DNA of 16,603 nt from NCBI GenBank assembly GCA_902492185.1, contig CABUKY010000024.1:1-16603 (forward strand), read 5' to 3'. The notes under the pieces were generated by a model. The model did no database searches and was not told where the DNA came from. It worked only from the letters and a program-made list of their open reading frames with translations. How positions within the stretch are numbered: position 1 is the stretch's first letter; each line of letters begins with the position of its first letter. The stretch comes from an uncultured Collinsella sp. Its GTDB lineage: Bacteria; Actinomycetota; Coriobacteriia; Coriobacteriales; Coriobacteriaceae. This document shows positions 14,922 through 16,603 of the stretch, piece after piece. The position numbers were made by a program, and so were the translations under genes.

Positions 14922-15093
14922 CGGAAAGGGCATCCCGTTATTTGGTCGAAAAACGGGTCGCAGTTTCCGGTTGGGCCCGCTAGCGGAAACTGCGACCCGG
15001 TATCAGCTCTCAAAACGGGATACGGTTTCCGGTTGAGCCTTCAGACGGAAACCGCGGCCCGGAATCCACGCTCAAAACGGGACGAGCTTTCCG
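14922..15093. repeat. 172-bp array of six alternating inverted arms (right copy)
   Basis: Arms of the form CGGG-N6-TTTCCG begin at 14922(-), 14954(+), 14984(-), 15016(+), 15046(-) and 15078(+), again 32/30/32/30/32 bp apart. Middle bases in the CGGG-first reading are ATGCCC, TCGCAG, TCGCAG, ATACGG, CCGCGG and ACGAGC. The 14954/14984 pair is a perfect 16-bp inverted repeat with a 14-nt loop; 15016/15046 matches at 13 of 16. CTCAAAA precedes the plus arms at 15016 and 15078. It lies in the 657-nt gap between the divergent ferredoxin and dnaK genes, upstream of the AT-rich dnaK promoter region. The first and last arms are the same in kind and order as in the array at 105-276. Confidence 0.88.
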
Positions 15094-15190
15094 CAAGGCA
15101 GCCCCAGGCACCCTCGGACCCAAGCCTCAGCCATCTCTACATAGATCTCGATAGATTTGCCTAGAACCCAAACAGTGCATCTACCTGCGC

Positions 15191-15280
15191 ATTTAAGAAC
15201 CTAAACTCTTGGCAATAAGAAATCTTATATGAATTGACTTAGATTTTGTATATTCCGGCCCATAAGGGGATACACTACAT
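15191..15280 (+). promoter_or_regulatory. AT-rich promoter region of dnaK
   Basis: This AT-rich island in GC-rich DNA holds several -35/-10-like words: TTGACT at 15234-15239, TATATT at 15249-15254 and TACACT at 15271-15276. None is paired at 16-18 bp, so I cannot assign the promoter exactly. A small dyad, ATAAGA-AA-TCTTAT, lies at 15215-15228. Neither CIRCE nor a HAIR (HspR) site is recognisable. Confidence 0.35.
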
Positions 15281-15304
15281 CCTGAAAGACAAGCCGAAAC
15301 ACCG

Positions 15305-15321
15305 CTCGGCAGACCGCCGAG
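15305..15321 (+). other. Small hairpin in the dnaK leader
   Basis: CTCGGC and GCCGAG form a perfect 6-bp stem with a 5-nt loop, ending 34 nt before the dnaK ATG. It leaves the ribosome site free. A role in mRNA stability or temperature response is only a possibility. Confidence 0.3.
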
Positions 15322-15355
15322 TTGGTGCAAACGCACAAGAGAGAGGGAATTTCTA

Positions 15356-16603
15356 ATGGGCAAGATTCTTGGTATCGACCTTGGTACTACTAACTCCGCA
15401 ATGGCCGTTCTCGAGGGCGGTTCTCCGACCATTATCGTGAACGCCGAGGGCGACCGCACCACCCCGTCTGTCGTGGGCTTCCGTGCCGACGGCGACCGCG
15501 TCGTGGGTAAGGCCGCTAAGAACCAGGCTGTCACCAACCCCAAGAACACCGTGTTCTCCATCAAGCGCTTCATGGGCCGCAAGTACTCCGAGTGCACCTC
15601 CGAGATCAAGACCGTGCCGTACGAGGTCAAGGAGGGCCAGGGTGGCCGTGCCGTCGTCGACATCGAGGGCAAGGACTACACCGCCGAGCAGGTGAGCGCC
15701 ATGACGCTCGCAAAGATGAAGGCCGACGCCGAGAAGTATCTGGGCGAGACCGTCACCGACGCCGTCATCACCGTCCCGGCCTACTTCAACGACGCCCAGC
15801 GTCAGGCCACCAAGGACGCCGGTAAGATCGCCGGCCTCAACGTCAAGCGTATCGTCAACGAGCCGACCGCTGCTGCTCTTGCCTATGGCCTGGACAAGCA
15901 GGGCACCGACCAGCGCATCCTGGTCTTCGACCTGGGTGGCGGTACCTTCGACGTCTCCATCCTCGACCTCGCCGACGGCGTGTTTGAGGTTCTGTCCACC
16001 TCGGGCGACAACCACCTGGGCGGCGACGACTGGGATCAGCGCGTCATCGACTGGATGGCCGATAAGTTCCAGCAGGAGAACGGTGTCGACCTGCGTCAGG
16101 ACCCCATGGCCCTGCAGCGTCTGAAGGAGGCCGCCGAGAACGCCAAGAAGGAGCTCTCCGCTGCCCAGCAGACCACCATCAACCTGCCGTTCATCACCAT
16201 GAACCAGTCCGGCCCGCTGCACCTCAACTACACGCTGACCCGCGCCGAGTTCGAGAAGATCACCCGCGACCTGCTCGAGCGCTGCAAGCAGCCTGTCACC
16301 AACGCCCTGCGCGACGCCAAGCTTAAGCTCTCCGATCTGACCGAGGTCATCCTCGTCGGCGGCTCCACCCGTATGCCCGCCGTCCAGGAGCTCGTCAAGA
16401 CCATGACCGGCAAGCAGCCCAACATGTCCGTGAACCCCGACGAGGTCGTTGCCGACGGCGCTGCCGTCCAGGGCGGCGTGCTCACCGGCGACGTCGAGGG
16501 CATCCTGCTGCTCGACGTTACCCCGCTGTCGCTGGGTGTCGAGACCATGGGCGGCATCATGACTAAGATGATCGACCGCAACACCACGATCCCGACCTCC
16601 AAG
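15356..16603 (+). CDS. dnaK: Chaperone DnaK (Hsp70), 3' end beyond the window
   Basis: The first 416 codons of an Hsp70 chaperone are present; the full protein should be about 610-640 residues. The ATPase domain is complete: GIDLGTTNS (phosphate 1), VPAYFNDAQRQATKDAG, NEPTAAALAYG, FDLGGGTFDVSILD (phosphate 2) and LVGGSTRMPAVQ (adenosine). The interdomain linker and start of the substrate-binding domain (LLLDVTPLSLGVET) lie near 383-396. Sequence detail such as GDNHLGGDDWDQRVIDW is of actinobacterial type. The ATG follows GAGAGGGA. Codons are strongly C-ending, as expected for a very highly expressed gene. grpE, dnaJ and a regulator such as hspR would be expected downstream but are outside the window. 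Confidence 0.97.
   Translation, partial: MGKILGIDLGTTNSAMAVLEGGSPTIIVNAEGDRTTPSVVGFRADGDRVVGKAAKNQAVTNPKNTVFSIKRFMGRKYSECTSEIKTVPYEVKEGQGGRAVVDIEGKDYTAEQVSAMTLAKMKADAEKYLGETVTDAVITVPAYFNDAQRQATKDAGKIAGLNVKRIVNEPTAAALAYGLDKQGTDQRILVFDLGGGTFDVSILDLADGVFEVLSTSGDNHLGGDDWDQRVIDWMADKFQQENGVDLRQDPMALQRLKEAAENAKKELSAAQQTTINLPFITMNQSGPLHLNYTLTRAEFEKITRDLLERCKQPVTNALRDAKLKLSDLTEVILVGGSTRMPAVQELVKTMTGKQPNMSVNPDEVVADGAAVQGGVLTGDVEGILLLDVTPLSLGVETMGGIMTKMIDRNTTIPTSK

Overview
The window is a stretch of a GC-rich, densely coded bacterial chromosome. I read it as a gut actinobacterium of the class Coriobacteriia, most likely Collinsella or a close relative. The basis is the actinobacterial-type DnaK, the anaerobe gene set ([NiFe]-hydrogenase maturation, 2[4Fe-4S] ferredoxin, NadA/NadB/NadC with NiaR) and the codon use. 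The genus is inferred and was not tested by any search.

Layout, left to right. 1-317: no gene, but a 172-bp array of six alternating inverted arms (105-276). 318-6945, all on the minus strand: a nickel/hydrogenase-maturation operon, read from right to left as a small His-bearing protein, nikR, hypF, hypC, hypD, hypE and a HAD phosphatase (gph-like). 7167-7487 (minus): thioredoxin. 7624-8199 (plus): an unannotated protein that looks like a degenerate uracil-DNA-glycosylase-fold protein. 8264-10263 (minus): an AgrA/AgrC-like LytTR response regulator and its membrane histidine kinase. 10471-14422 (plus): a complete quinolinate/NAD de novo operon nadA-nadB-nadC-niaR. It starts behind a perfect 19-bp dyad that sits on the promoter and ends at a strong bidirectional terminator. 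14513-14698 (minus): a small ferredoxin. 14922-15093: a second 172-bp array with exactly the same arm spacing as the first. 15356-end (plus): dnaK, cut by the window edge.

How the genes work together. HypC, D, E and F build the Fe(CN)2CO group of [NiFe] hydrogenases, and NikR is the nickel sensor at the head of that operon. HypA, HypB and the hydrogenase itself are not in this window. NadB makes iminoaspartate, NadA condenses it with dihydroxyacetone phosphate to quinolinate, and NadC converts quinolinate to nicotinate mononucleotide. NiaR, the last gene, is the nicotinate-responsive repressor expected to close the loop at the dyad upstream of nadA.

The least explained feature is the pair of 172-bp arrays. 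Each has six 16-nt arms of the form CGGG-N6-TTTCCG in alternating orientation, spaced 32/30/32/30/32 bp in both copies. Spacer sequences have diverged and the six middle bases vary, but in several neighbouring arm pairs they remain complementary.
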